Shown: one piece after another, positions 8,249 to 17,276 of the stretch
Layout of the letters: each line of letters opens with the position of its first letter
Position numbering within the stretch: position 1 is the stretch's first letter
Origin: an uncultured Pseudohongiella sp.
Lineage (GTDB): Bacteria > Pseudomonadota > Gammaproteobacteria > Pseudomonadales > Pseudohongiellaceae
DNA length: 64,000 nucleotides
Assembly: GCA_902597095.1 (NCBI GenBank)
Contig: CACJWK010000004.1
Span: forward strand, 1 to 64,000
Direction of reading: 5' to 3'
The notes under the pieces: model-generated
The model's input: only the letters and a program-made list of their open reading frames with translations
What the model was told of the DNA's origin: nothing
Database searches by the model: none
Made by a program: the position numbers and the translations under genes

Positions 8249-9577
8249 TCAGTCACGGGCAAGTCTGCTGATCAGCACGGCGCTAAGCTGGGCCCGCTCC
8301 AGCAGAGAGCTCAGCCGGGCCTGTTCCCGATTGGAGTGCGCTCCGGTGCCGGCGATGCCCAGCGAGTCCAGCGTAGGCAGGCCGGCTGCCTGAGTAAGCG
8401 ACCCGTCGGTCCCTCCACCCGAGTCCGTGACTCCAAGCTCCTGTCCCAGCAGCCTGCCGAGCGCTCTGGTTTTTTCCAGCAGATAGTCAGATTCCTCGGT
8501 CGGGATCTTCGGCGGGCGGTGCAGGTTGACCCAGCTGTCGGTCGTAATGTCGTCGGTATTCCCTGAGTAGCTGTATACCTCCGAGAAAATGGCTTCGAAC
8601 TCAGCAACTGCCTCCAGCCCTTGTTCGGGTGTGGGGTAGCGTAAATCGATAAGACCCTCAGCACAGGGAGCAACGGTATTGCGTGCTTCGCCGCCGGAGA
8701 CAATGCCAACGTTCACGGTAACGCCAGTTTCATAATCGGTGAGGTTTTCAATTGCAACGATTTTGTAGGCCAGCTCCTTGATGGCAGAGCGACCCTGCTC
8801 ATGGGCACCGCCGGCGTGTGAAGCTTTGCCGTTTACGACAAATCTTGCCTGGCCGAGGCCCTTGCGAGCTCTTACCAGATTGTTGGTTCCGGTGGATTCA
8901 TAGACCAATCCATAGTCATGCAGGGCTGCTTGCGCTTCAAGATATTTGCGGGACGACAGCGACCCCATTTCCTCATCACTATTGAGCAGGACGGTGACGG
9001 CCATGTCCTCCAGCAGCCCCTTGGCGTCTAGCGCCTTGAGTGCGTACAGCATTACCACCAGGCCACCCTTCATGTCCGCCACACCGGGGCCGAACACTCG
9101 GTCACCCTCTCTGCGATAGTTCTGGAACGGACTGTCTAGAGGGAAAACGGTGTCCAGATGTCCTAGAAGTAGCAGTCGCTTGCCTCTGCCTGATTTGGAG
9201 GCGAGAACATGGTCAGCCAGATCAATGCTGTAATCGCTTCCGGGGCAACTGGGCATGTCGATTCGTCCGCCAGGCAGCGTATCAATATTGAAACCCATCG
9301 CGCTCAGTTCCTGGCTGAAGAGTTCAGAAAGCTCTGCTATGCCGGCTTTATTCAGGCTGCCGCTGTTGATATTGGTTAGCCGTTCGAGCAAATTGATCAT
9401 TTCCGTTTCCTGGTCGGACAGCCAGGACAGAAGTTCCTGCTCAGGTGGTGCAATGTTTGGTTCCAGGCTTTCCGCAGCAGAAAGTGGCATAGAAATCAGA
9501 AGACTGATAATGAAAAGCCTTCTGCTGGCAGATGTAACAGACGCGGAATTCACGAACGACTTGAACAAAGCAGCCAC
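8249..9577 (-). CDS. secreted M20-family metallopeptidase (glutamate carboxypeptidase-like)
   Basis: 442 residues. An N-terminal hydrophobic stretch at about residues 20-35 ending in SAAES suggests export. Zinc ligands and catalysis are visible: GHLDTVFPL (His and Asp), GPGVADMKGG, and NSDEEMGSLSS with the general-base Glu. ASHAGG belongs to the lid domain and GTGAHSNRE to the C-terminal ligand region. The closest named family is carboxypeptidase G2, which cleaves C-terminal glutamate. It is upstream of and same-strand with the MFS gene. Confidence 0.87.
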   Translation of the reverse strand: MAALFKSFVNSASVTSASRRLFIISLLISMPLSAAESLEPNIAPPEQELLSWLSDQETEMINLLERLTNINSGSLNKAGIAELSELFSQELSAMGFNIDTLPGGRIDMPSCPGSDYSIDLADHVLASKSGRGKRLLLLGHLDTVFPLDSPFQNYRREGDRVFGPGVADMKGGLVVMLYALKALDAKGLLEDMAVTVLLNSDEEMGSLSSRKYLEAQAALHDYGLVYESTGTNNLVRARKGLGQARFVVNGKASHAGGAHEQGRSAIKELAYKIVAIENLTDYETGVTVNVGIVSGGEARNTVAPCAEGLIDLRYPTPEQGLEAVAEFEAIFSEVYSYSGNTDDITTDSWVNLHRPPKIPTEESDYLLEKTRALGRLLGQELGVTDSGGGTDGSLTQAAGLPTLDSLGIAGTGAHSNREQARLSSLLERAQLSAVLISRLARD

Positions 9578-9776
9578 TCCCTTTTAGCATGTCATTATGG
9601 CTATCACGAAGAGTGTACGGCATTTATCGCTAAAAACCATGGCCTGCGGACCGCTTGTTTGCGGGTCGGCGAAGTCGTAGATAAACCGATAGGTGCCTTT
9701 TGTGATTGGTGTTCAACCGCAGTAAGCTGCCAATGTCCTTGTCGGTTTCGCTGATCGGTTCCCCTAGGTGTTTACC

Positions 9777-10238
9777 ATGAAAAAATTTGTAACTGTTGCT
9801 TTACTTTGCGTTGTTAGTTTTCTGCCCCGGGTGACACTGGGCGCCGAGGCGCGTGGGGTGGAAGCGGCAATTGCAGCAGCCATGCAGGCCTTGGATCAGT
9901 TCATGGCGACCTTCAATCAACGGGATCCGGTTGCCTGGGCGGCAACCCTTAATTACCCCCACGTTCGCTTTGCCAGCGGTAACGTGACGGTTTGGGAAAA
10001 TGCCGAAGAATTTGCAGCTGGCGGGACCTTCGACAGACTGCCTGCTACAGGCTGGGATCATTCCCACTGGCTCAGCCGTGAAGTGACCCTAGCGGCCCCG
10101 GGGAAGGTCCACATAGCCACGGTTTTCCAGCGTTTTGATGCGAATAACGAGGTCATCGGCACCTATCAGTCACTCTATATCGTGACTAATGTCGACGGTC
10201 ACTGGGGTACTCAGGCCAGGTCCAGCCTGGCGCCATAG
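9777..10238 (+). CDS. secreted SnoaL/DUF4440-like (NTF2 fold) protein
   Basis: 153 residues from the ATG at 9777, chosen over an in-frame GTG at 9768 because a TAGG element sits 8-12 nt before it. Residues 1-23 form a signal peptide ending TLGAEA. The rest (MATFNQRDPVAWAATLNYPHVRFASG, VFQRFDANNEVIGTYQSLY) matches the cone-shaped NTF2-like fold, which can be enzymatic or purely ligand-binding. No conserved catalytic dyad is evident. It ends 4 bp from the convergent cupin gene. Function unknown. Confidence 0.7.
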   Translation: MKKFVTVALLCVVSFLPRVTLGAEARGVEAAIAAAMQALDQFMATFNQRDPVAWAATLNYPHVRFASGNVTVWENAEEFAAGGTFDRLPATGWDHSHWLSREVTLAAPGKVHIATVFQRFDANNEVIGTYQSLYIVTNVDGHWGTQARSSLAP

Positions 10239-10242
10239 TCCG

Positions 10243-10557
10243 TTACCGACGAATCCACAACTCGATATCGGCAGTATCTTCCGGGAATTTTGCTGCGTGT
10301 TGTTTGCCAGCGGGCACAAAATACCACTCTCCCGCTTCGATGCGCTGTGTTTCACCGTCCATTGCCAATAACAGCACGCCCTTGGTGACCACGCCAACGT
10401 TGTCAGTCTCATGACTGTGGGGCTCAATGACCGTGCCGCCCGGATAAATGCCAAACAGCACGTCACAGGACTCTGCGTTCAGTTTAAAGGCATCAAATTT
10501 GCCCTCGTACGCTGGCAATTCACGAATCTGCTCGGGAAAGTATTCGGCTAGGCTCAT
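10243..10557 (-). CDS. small single-domain cupin protein
   Basis: 104 residues from the ATG at 10557 (MSLAEYFPEQIRELPAY), preceded by GGAG about 6 nt upstream; the longer open frame upstream is not supported. The cupin core has EPHSHETDNVGVVTKG (His-x-His type metal motif) and WYFVPAGKQHAAKFPED. It resembles small sensor or detoxification cupins. It is divergent from the amine oxidase gene, with 187 bp between them. Role unknown. Confidence 0.8.
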   Translation of the reverse strand: MSLAEYFPEQIRELPAYEGKFDAFKLNAESCDVLFGIYPGGTVIEPHSHETDNVGVVTKGVLLLAMDGETQRIEAGEWYFVPAGKQHAAKFPEDTADIELWIRR

Positions 10558-10744
10558 GGCAGAGCTCCTTACTGGTGGCCAACTTGGCTGTGACTTTTTG
10601 GCATTATGGCCTCGATTGTCTATCAAGGACAGATTGAGACGGCCGGTGCAGCTACGCGACAAGCTGCTATGTTTCAGAATCCTCAACAGGGCGCAAATCC
10701 AAGTATACTGAGGCTTACGTAGACCTCGCAAAGGAGTATTTTCG

Positions 10745-12325
10745 ATGGTCAATCCAGTTAGCAGGCGGGAATTTCTCAACTTGCTTGCCGCAACGGGCGG
10801 CATCGCGGCCGCGCTTCGTGCGGGCACCGCACTGAATCTGTTGCCGGGTTCGGCGTCTGCAGCTTCCTTGGATCTGCTGAATCTCGGCAGCAACCAGCGC
10901 AAAATCGCAATACTGGGTGGCGGTATTTCAGGGCTGACCGCGGCCTTTGAACTGAGCAAGCAGGGCTATGACTGCACGGTGCTGGAAGCCTCTCACCGCT
11001 GTGGCGGCCGCGTTCTGACCCTCCGTCACGGGGATCTGATCGATGAAATCGGCAATCGTCAATATTGCGAGTTCGATGATGAGCCGCACATGTATTTCAA
11101 TGCCGGCGCCGCCCGGATTCCCAGCACTCATCGCAATCTTTTAGCCTATTGCAAAGAGCTGAATGTTGAACTTGAGGTGTTCATCAATGAGAACAAAACC
11201 TCATTTGTCCAGGACGACAACATGTTGGGTGGCAGGCCAATCCGCAACATCGACTACACCACCAACATGCGCGGGTTCATGGCAGAATTGATGGCGAAAG
11301 CCATGAACAGCGATGAACTGGATGCGCCGTTTACCGAGTCTGAGGCGGAAACACTGCTCAGTATGATTCGCTCTTTCGGTGACCTGAATGAGAACGACTT
11401 GTATTCCGGCAGCTTTCGGGCCGGTTACGCCGAAGGGGGGTTTCTAAAACACGGCGTACAGAAAGACATGATTGCCTTTCGGGATTTACTTAAATCCCGT
11501 ATGGGCCGGCAAATAATGGGGGCAAATGAGGGCGACACCGGACCTATCCTGATGCAGCCTGCGGGAGGGATGGACCAGATTATCCGAGGATTTCTTAACC
11601 ATGTTGGTGAACAGGTGAAGTATCGGGCGATGGTGACCTCAGTCAAGGTTACAGACAAGGGTGTCAATGTGGCCTATGATCAGGATGGTGTCCGGCACAG
11701 CCTTGAAGTGGATTATTGCTTCAACTGCATTCCGACTCATCTGATGGTCGGCATAGATCACAATTTTCCCTCGGATTATGTAACTGCAATGAAGTACGTC
11801 CGTCGTGGCGAGGCCTACAAAGCCGCTTTTCAGGCCAAGCACCGTTTCTGGGAGGATCTGGACATCTATGGTGGTATTTCCTGGTCGAACACCAAGAGCC
11901 GCCAGTTGTGGTATCCCTCCCACGGCATTCACAAAGCCAAAGGCATCGTGCTCGGCGCCTATGACTACAGCGGCGGGATGTATCACACCTTAATGAGTCA
12001 GGAAGAGCGGATCGAAGCTCACCTTGCAGACCATGAAAAAATTCATCCGAATTTCCGCGAGCTGGTGGAGAAGCCGGTCACGATTGGCTGGCATCGCATG
12101 AATCACATGCTGGGATGCTCAGCCAGATGGTCACGCAACCTCGGTCGGGGCTGGACCCATGAAGAAGAAACACTCTATCACACGCTGCAGGCGCCGGTTA
12201 ACGGTCGACACTACTTCATCGGTGATCAGATCAGTATGCATTCAGCCTGGCAGGAAAGCGCGGTGATGTCTGCCCAGTGGGCACTTAGCCACATGGATGC
12301 ACAGGTGCGTGCCGAGCTGGCCTGA
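10745..12325 (+). CDS. Tat-exported flavin monoamine oxidase/dehydrogenase
   Basis: 526 residues. A twin-arginine signal (SRREFLNLLAATGG) starts at residue 6, with a cleavage region near ASAAS. The FAD-binding Rossmann motif AILGGGISGLTAAFELS is followed by VLEASHRCGGRV, typical of the amine oxidase family. The C-terminal FAD-contact region contains GDQISMHSAWQESAV. AAAGGAG precedes the ATG. A cytochrome c gene starts 25 bp after the stop. In NicA2 of Pseudomonas putida a comparable flavoenzyme passes electrons to a cytochrome c, not oxygen, so periplasmic amine dehydrogenation is inferred. Substrate unknown. Confidence 0.88.
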   Translation: MVNPVSRREFLNLLAATGGIAAALRAGTALNLLPGSASAASLDLLNLGSNQRKIAILGGGISGLTAAFELSKQGYDCTVLEASHRCGGRVLTLRHGDLIDEIGNRQYCEFDDEPHMYFNAGAARIPSTHRNLLAYCKELNVELEVFINENKTSFVQDDNMLGGRPIRNIDYTTNMRGFMAELMAKAMNSDELDAPFTESEAETLLSMIRSFGDLNENDLYSGSFRAGYAEGGFLKHGVQKDMIAFRDLLKSRMGRQIMGANEGDTGPILMQPAGGMDQIIRGFLNHVGEQVKYRAMVTSVKVTDKGVNVAYDQDGVRHSLEVDYCFNCIPTHLMVGIDHNFPSDYVTAMKYVRRGEAYKAAFQAKHRFWEDLDIYGGISWSNTKSRQLWYPSHGIHKAKGIVLGAYDYSGGMYHTLMSQEERIEAHLADHEKIHPNFRELVEKPVTIGWHRMNHMLGCSARWSRNLGRGWTHEEETLYHTLQAPVNGRHYFIGDQISMHSAWQESAVMSAQWALSHMDAQVRAELA

Positions 12326-12350
12326 AGGCTGTTGTACCAAGGAGTTTGTA

Positions 12351-13010
12351 ATGCTGAGTTTCGTTCCTCTCGACGTGCGCCATAAAATCTGGGGTCTGGC
12401 CAACAGAATCTTGCTTGCTTTGGCTATCTGCCACCTGACCCCCTTTACCTCCGCTGCGGCGGAACGGGAACCCTATGACGACCGCTACTGTACGACCTGT
12501 CACGGCACTGACGGTAGGGGCAATGAAGGTATCGAAGCGCCGAGACTGGCGGGCATGGAGGACTGGTATCTGCGCCGGCAGCTGAAGAATTTCCGCGCCG
12601 GTATTCGCGGTTATCACCCGATGGATACCGCAGGTATCGCGATGCGCCCCATGGCCAAGCTGACGGATGACAGTATCGCTGACATTGTGGCGTGGGTCGG
12701 CAGCTGGGACTACCAGCCCGCAGAAATCACGATTGAAGGTGATGTGCAGTCTGGTGAATTGCTGTACGGCGTTTGTGCCACCTGTCACGGTATGGACGCC
12801 AAAGGCAATGCGGCAATGGGCGCGCCGGCTCTGGCCGGACAGAACGACTGGTATCTGGTCACGCAACTGAGCAACTTCGTTGTGGGATACCGGGGTCGGC
12901 ATGAAGACGATCGGTATGGCCAGCAGATGGCCGCCATGGTCGGCACATTGACCGATGAGTCCGCTATCCGCGATGTGGTGGTTTACATCAATTCTCTGGA
13001 AACCCGCTAG
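12351..13010 (+). CDS. di-haem cytochrome c (c4-like), partner of the amine oxidase
   Basis: 219 residues from ATG 12351, which has AAGGAG 7 nt upstream; the longer frame starting inside the previous gene is rejected. A signal peptide ends near TSAAAE. Two haem sites are present: CTTCH at residues 47-51 and CATCH at 142-146, each followed by the G-x-D-x-x-G and AP-x-LAG motifs of cytochrome c4. Probable axial methionines lie in MRPMAKL and MAAMVGTL. Periplasmic electron carrier. The 25-bp gap to the amine oxidase suggests co-transcription and direct electron transfer. Confidence 0.92.
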   Translation: MLSFVPLDVRHKIWGLANRILLALAICHLTPFTSAAAEREPYDDRYCTTCHGTDGRGNEGIEAPRLAGMEDWYLRRQLKNFRAGIRGYHPMDTAGIAMRPMAKLTDDSIADIVAWVGSWDYQPAEITIEGDVQSGELLYGVCATCHGMDAKGNAAMGAPALAGQNDWYLVTQLSNFVVGYRGRHEDDRYGQQMAAMVGTLTDESAIRDVVVYINSLETR

Positions 13011-13025
13011 CCTTTCGGGTTTGTT
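13000..13025 (+). terminator. hairpin at the end of the cytochrome c gene
   Basis: AAACCCG at 13000-13006 pairs with CGGGTTT at 13016-13022. The TAG stop of the cytochrome gene is in the loop. The T tract is short (TTTGTT), so this is a weak or bidirectional terminator candidate. The following 255 bp up to the symporter show no convincing gene. Confidence 0.4.
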
Positions 13026-13280
13026 CCGAATGAGCGTGGGGGCTTGGTCTTCCAGACAGCGCTAGATATACTGGTGGGTGAGGTGTTCACCAACCGGGCG
13101 AGCACAACGTGCGATGTCAGATTCTTAATCGTCGCGCAGAGTCCGGTCACCAAGGTCAACGTGGGCTGTCTTTGACCCGATGAATTCCGAATCATGCACC
13201 ACCTGGAATAAAACAATAAGGCGGCAGGCAACTGATCACTGGGCCAGACGTCCAAGGTCTGCGCCAAGGAGCGAACCACC

Positions 13281-14660
13281 ATGTCCATGTACGGTATTTT
13301 CAATCTTGTTGTTTTCGCAGCATTACTGAGCTTCCTGTTTCAGCTCGCTAAAAAAGAGTTGGGCCTGTCTCGCAGAGTGCTGATTGGCCTCATGCTGGGG
13401 AGCATTTTTGGCTTCTATCTCCAGCTGGTCGTCGGTTATACCGCCGAGGCCACCACCGAGACACTGGAGTGGACGAATGTTGTCGCCAACATTTATGTCA
13501 ACTTACTGCGCATGATTATCATACCTCTGGTGTTGATCACCATGATGGCCTCGGTGCTCAAAGTGGAGGAGATCAAGTCTCTGGGCAAAATCGGAGGTTC
13601 GGTGGTTGGTATCCTGATGGTCACCACCGTGATCGCGGCAGTGATTGGCATCATCATGGCTTCACTGTTTGGCTTGAATGCCGGTGATTTGGCCAGTGGT
13701 GCGAGGGAGCTGGCTCGCGCTGAGGTGCTCGAGTCGCGTCTGGCGACTGACCGCAGTATCTCACAGCTGTTAATTTCTTCAGTGCCGAGCAACATTTTCG
13801 CTGATATGGCCGAGTCCCGCGCAACCTCTATCATCGCGGTTGCTGTCTTTGGCATGATCATCGGCATCGCGGCTTTACTGGTGAGTCAGGAAGATGCGGA
13901 GCACGGTGCGCGGATTAAATCCTTCGTGGATACGACGCAAGCGGTCATTATGCGTCTAGTCAAGCTAGTCATTGGACTGACACCTTATGGCGTACTCGCC
14001 CTCATGACACGGGTGATTGCAACGACGGACGGGGGCGCAATCCTCACACTAATTGGGTTTGTTGTGGCTTCTTATATCGCCATTGCCATCATGTTTATGG
14101 TCCATGGCCTCATCATTGCGATGGTGGGCGTTAACGTCAGGGAATTCTTTCAGAAGGTGTGGCCGGTGCTGACTTTCGCGTTTGTGACCCGAAGTTCCGC
14201 TGCGACGATTCCGCTGACGATTCGCGCGCAGATTGAAGAACTTGACGTGCCTTCGCCCATTGCAAATATCTCGGCCTCTTTCGGCGCGACCATCGGTCAG
14301 AACGGATGCGCAGGTATCTATCCTGCGATGCTTGCAGTCATGGTCGCGCCGACCATGGGTGTCGACCTCGATTTCGGATTTATATCCAGCCTGTTGGTCG
14401 TGATCGCAATCGGTTCTTTCGGTATTGCAGGCGTGGGTGGTGGCGCAACCAATGCGGCTCTGGTCGTGCTGCCGGCAGTCGGATTTCCGGTCACCGTTGC
14501 TGCGCTGTTGATCTCGATTGAGCCGCTGATCGATATGGCTCGGACTGCGCTGAACGTCAATGGTGCGATCACTACCGGTATACTCACAAATCGATTTATC
14601 GGTGCACAAGCAGAAGACGCGGCACCCATAATGGCGTCACAGAGTCTGCAGGAAAATTAA
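13281..14660 (+). CDS. dicarboxylate/amino-acid:cation symporter
   Basis: 459 residues with about eight membrane segments and two re-entrant loops, the fold of the DAACS (GltP/DctA/Glt) family. Signatures include VTRSSAATIPLTI (the serine-rich hairpin) and SFGATIGQNGCAGIYPAM, with VGGGATNAALVVLPAVG near the C-terminus. It couples uptake of acidic amino acids or dicarboxylates to Na+ or H+. AAGGAG lies upstream of the ATG. The family motif NMDGT is replaced by IGQNGCA, so the substrate may differ from aspartate or glutamate. It follows the amine oxidase/cytochrome pair on the same strand. Confidence 0.88.
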   Translation: MSMYGIFNLVVFAALLSFLFQLAKKELGLSRRVLIGLMLGSIFGFYLQLVVGYTAEATTETLEWTNVVANIYVNLLRMIIIPLVLITMMASVLKVEEIKSLGKIGGSVVGILMVTTVIAAVIGIIMASLFGLNAGDLASGARELARAEVLESRLATDRSISQLLISSVPSNIFADMAESRATSIIAVAVFGMIIGIAALLVSQEDAEHGARIKSFVDTTQAVIMRLVKLVIGLTPYGVLALMTRVIATTDGGAILTLIGFVVASYIAIAIMFMVHGLIIAMVGVNVREFFQKVWPVLTFAFVTRSSAATIPLTIRAQIEELDVPSPIANISASFGATIGQNGCAGIYPAMLAVMVAPTMGVDLDFGFISSLLVVIAIGSFGIAGVGGGATNAALVVLPAVGFPVTVAALLISIEPLIDMARTALNVNGAITTGILTNRFIGAQAEDAAPIMASQSLQEN

Positions 14661-14706
14661 TTCGAGGAATCGGTTTGATTTGCTGGGTTCAATAATTGAG
14701 ACAAAA

Positions 14707-15175
14707 ATGAAGCAATTAAAAATCACAATGGCGTGCTTATTCAGTGTGGCCTTTGTGGGGGGCTACTCTGGCTGGCGCTCAGGAGATTACGCGCTACAAT
14801 GAGGGAAACTATTTTTACACGTCGATCACTGTTCCTACCGGCGCGGAAACGATGTATCTGTCGGGCTCCGGGGCTCGCCCGCTAGATGATGGCAGCTGGG
14901 GCGACATGAAGCAGCAGACGGTCAACACCTTCTCCCGTTTCAAGCATACTCTAGAAGAGCAGGGCTGGTCGATGTAGGATATCGTTCAGGTCAGGGCCTT
15001 TGCTGTAGCCGGTGAGGACGGTCTCGATTTCGCTGGTTTCAACGAGAGCTACTCTGTGTTTTTCGGTACAGATGATAATCCGACCAAGCCCGTCCGCTCT
15101 TTTATTGAAATCAAGGATCTGGTGGTCGAAGGCTGGTTGGTAGAAATTGAAATACGTGCGGCCCGAATGCCTTAG
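14707..15175 (+). pseudogene. secreted RidA-family protein, broken by frameshift and amber stop
   Basis: Reading from ATG 14707 gives a signal peptide (MKQLKITMACLFSVAFVG). The frame then slips at a run of six G at 14757-14762; with five G it continues as ATLAGAQ-EITRYNEGNYF, a good signal peptidase site. The RidA body follows, interrupted by TAG at 14975-14977, then continues in frame (DIVQVRAFAVAG) to TAG 15173-15175. The conserved RidA residues survive: Arg in PTKPVRSFIEI and Glu in LVEIEI. RidA hydrolyses reactive enamines and imines. A periplasmic version next to an exported amine oxidase makes functional sense, but two lesions argue it is inactive here. Confidence 0.85.
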
Positions 15176-15196
15176 TAACAATCGGGGCGCAATGGA

Positions 15197-15232
15197 AATC
15201 GGCCCTGCTGACAAAGCGGGCTGATTTTTTTT
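15197..15232 (+). terminator. intrinsic terminator after the RidA pseudogene
   Basis: AATCGGCCC at 15197-15205 pairs with GGGCTGATT at 15218-15226 (one G-T pair) around a 12-base loop, and eight T follow to 15232. It separates the RidA remnant from the amidase gene. Confidence 0.8.
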
Positions 15233-15375
15233 GCCCTGAAATTAATACCAATGCTTGCCGAGGTTCCGGCCGGGGCGGAATGTTTATCGCGGAAACTGCT
15301 ATGGTGTACTGGCCGCATCCATGAGAGCCTGAGCAAAGTATTGGCCCTTTCTTCCCAAACTCGGAGCCACACACC

Positions 15376-17241
15376 ATGCGAATTTTTCTGATCCTTTTAC
15401 TGTTGTCAGCACAACAGACCTACGCCCAGGACGATTTCAATGTGTTTGAAGCGAGCATCGCTGACCTGCAGGAAGCGCTGTCCGGAGGTCACGTTACTTC
15501 AGTGCAGCTGGTGAATCAGTATATTGAGCGCATCGAGGCATTTGACCGGGGCGGGCCGGAGCTCAACTCAGTGATCAGAATTAACCCTGATGCAGTCAGG
15601 ATTGCCCGGGCGCTTGATACTGAGCGGCAAACTCGCGGAGCTCGCAGCCTGCTTCATGGCGTGCCGATACTGGTAAAAGACAATTACAACGTTCCCGGTA
15701 TGCCCACGACCGGTGGGTCGGTCGCTCTCGCGAACTTTATGCCGAATGCGCCTGCGAGTCAGATTCAGAGGCTCATTGACGCCGGGGCGATCGTGCTGGC
15801 AAAAACCAATCTGCACGAGTTTGCCTACGGCATCACAACGGTAGGCTCGATTTTTGGACGCACGCGAAATCCTTATGATCTTCGTAGGGTGCCGGGCGGC
15901 TCCAGTGGCGGTACAGGTGCTGCAGTTGCAGCAAGTTTTGGTGCGGTTGGCCTTGGGTCTGATACCTGCGGGTCAATCCGGATACCGGCCGCATTCAATA
16001 ATCTGGTGGGGCTGCGGCCCACAAAAGGCCTTTCCAGCATTCACGGTATTCTGCCTCTCGCACACACTCAGGATGTAGGCGGTCCACTGGCCAGAAGCGC
16101 TGAGGATCTTGCCATTGTTCTGGATATCGTCTCAGGATTTGATCCGGCCGACCCAGCTACTGAGCTGATGACTGGTCGCCCTGCGCTTCAGTTCCGTGAA
16201 ACGCTCGGTACTGTTACTCCTGGCTCGCTCCGACTGGGCAAACTCACCCGTTATTTCTCCACCGCTGCCGATCCGGTGACGGCAGAAATTGATGCGGCAC
16301 TTGAGTGGTTTGCGGAGCAGGGCGCAGAAATTGTTGAACTTCAGGTGCCGAATATGGATGCCTTGCTGCGCGATTCAGACGTATTGTCCATCGAGTTTCC
16401 GCCTGACCTTGAGAGATATTTAGCAACGTTTGGCGCTGAAGAAATCAGTTCTCTGGAGGAGGTGATTGAGCGGGGATTGTTTCATCAAGCGGTATCGGGA
16501 GTATTACGCCACAGTGCGTCACTGAATGACAGCGACAGCGATTATCAGTCCCGTTTGTCAATGCGCAGCGAACTGCGGGCCGAGATTGAACGCACCCTGA
16601 GTGAAAACGACCTCGACGGCCTTGTGTATCCAACCATTGGCCAGCTACCCGTCAGACTTGGAGATCCACAGACGGGTGACCCCGCCACCAGGGCTAACTG
16701 CACGCTTTCGGCGAACTCGGGCTTGCCGGCAATCTCCTTTCCTGCGGGCTTTACTGACGATGGACTGCCAGTGGGCATTGAAATACTCGGTTCGATGCTC
16801 GGTGACGCTGAATTACTGGCCATCGCCGACAGCTACGACAAAGCGAATACCATTCGTCGCCCACCTGCGGTCACGCCCGCGATTGTGCAGGGTGTCCTGC
16901 CTCAAGTGCTCAGTCGGGTGATTGAGTTTAACAAGGATAATGTGCAGTTTGAGGGCATCATGAAAATTGATCTGCTTAAAAACGAAATGCGCTATTCACT
17001 GGCCGTGGCTCCGGATAGCAAGGCGATTTACGCGGTGATTCTGGTCAGAGCGCCTGCTCAGGGCGCGGGTCAGCTTCAGCCAGCGATGGTCAATCTGTTG
17101 CCACCACAGCGTACCGATGTGTCCGGAGAGTTTTATTTGACGGCGCGTTTCAGGGAAGCGCTCAACGCAGACGAACTGGCGCTGCGAATTTTTGCCGAGG
17201 GTTTAGATCCTTCAGGGAGCGTGCTGCCACTGCCCAATTAA
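15376..17241 (+). CDS. secreted amidase (amidase-signature family) with C-terminal extension
   Basis: 621 residues. Residues 1-18 are a signal peptide ending TYAQ. The amidase-signature Ser-cisSer-Lys triad is visible: K101 in VPILVKDNYN, S176 in GGSSGGTGAA, and the nucleophile S200 in DTCGSIRIPA. The catalytic domain ends near residue 500. The last ~115 residues form an extra domain without cysteines or known motifs, so the protein is longer than the usual 450-520. It hydrolyses a carboxamide or peptide amide in the periplasm; substrate unknown. Confidence 0.9.
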   Translation: MRIFLILLLLSAQQTYAQDDFNVFEASIADLQEALSGGHVTSVQLVNQYIERIEAFDRGGPELNSVIRINPDAVRIARALDTERQTRGARSLLHGVPILVKDNYNVPGMPTTGGSVALANFMPNAPASQIQRLIDAGAIVLAKTNLHEFAYGITTVGSIFGRTRNPYDLRRVPGGSSGGTGAAVAASFGAVGLGSDTCGSIRIPAAFNNLVGLRPTKGLSSIHGILPLAHTQDVGGPLARSAEDLAIVLDIVSGFDPADPATELMTGRPALQFRETLGTVTPGSLRLGKLTRYFSTAADPVTAEIDAALEWFAEQGAEIVELQVPNMDALLRDSDVLSIEFPPDLERYLATFGAEEISSLEEVIERGLFHQAVSGVLRHSASLNDSDSDYQSRLSMRSELRAEIERTLSENDLDGLVYPTIGQLPVRLGDPQTGDPATRANCTLSANSGLPAISFPAGFTDDGLPVGIEILGSMLGDAELLAIADSYDKANTIRRPPAVTPAIVQGVLPQVLSRVIEFNKDNVQFEGIMKIDLLKNEMRYSLAVAPDSKAIYAVILVRAPAQGAGQLQPAMVNLLPPQRTDVSGEFYLTARFREALNADELALRIFAEGLDPSGSVLPLPN

Positions 17242-17276
17242 TCCGCTCGCGGCAGACAGCTCGTCGGGCCCTTTTG

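Noticed and set aside
10604-10720. 38-codon frame between the cupin and amine oxidase genes
   Set aside because: No ribosome-binding site, low information, and it occupies the region expected to hold divergent promoters.
13011-13280. Coding-like minus-strand stretches after the cytochrome gene
   Set aside because: Contain two internal stops and no recognisable motif; not enough for a pseudogene call.
14049-14609. 186-residue open frame antisense to the DAACS symporter
   Set aside because: Low-complexity Arg/Asp/His composition caused by complementing membrane-segment codons.
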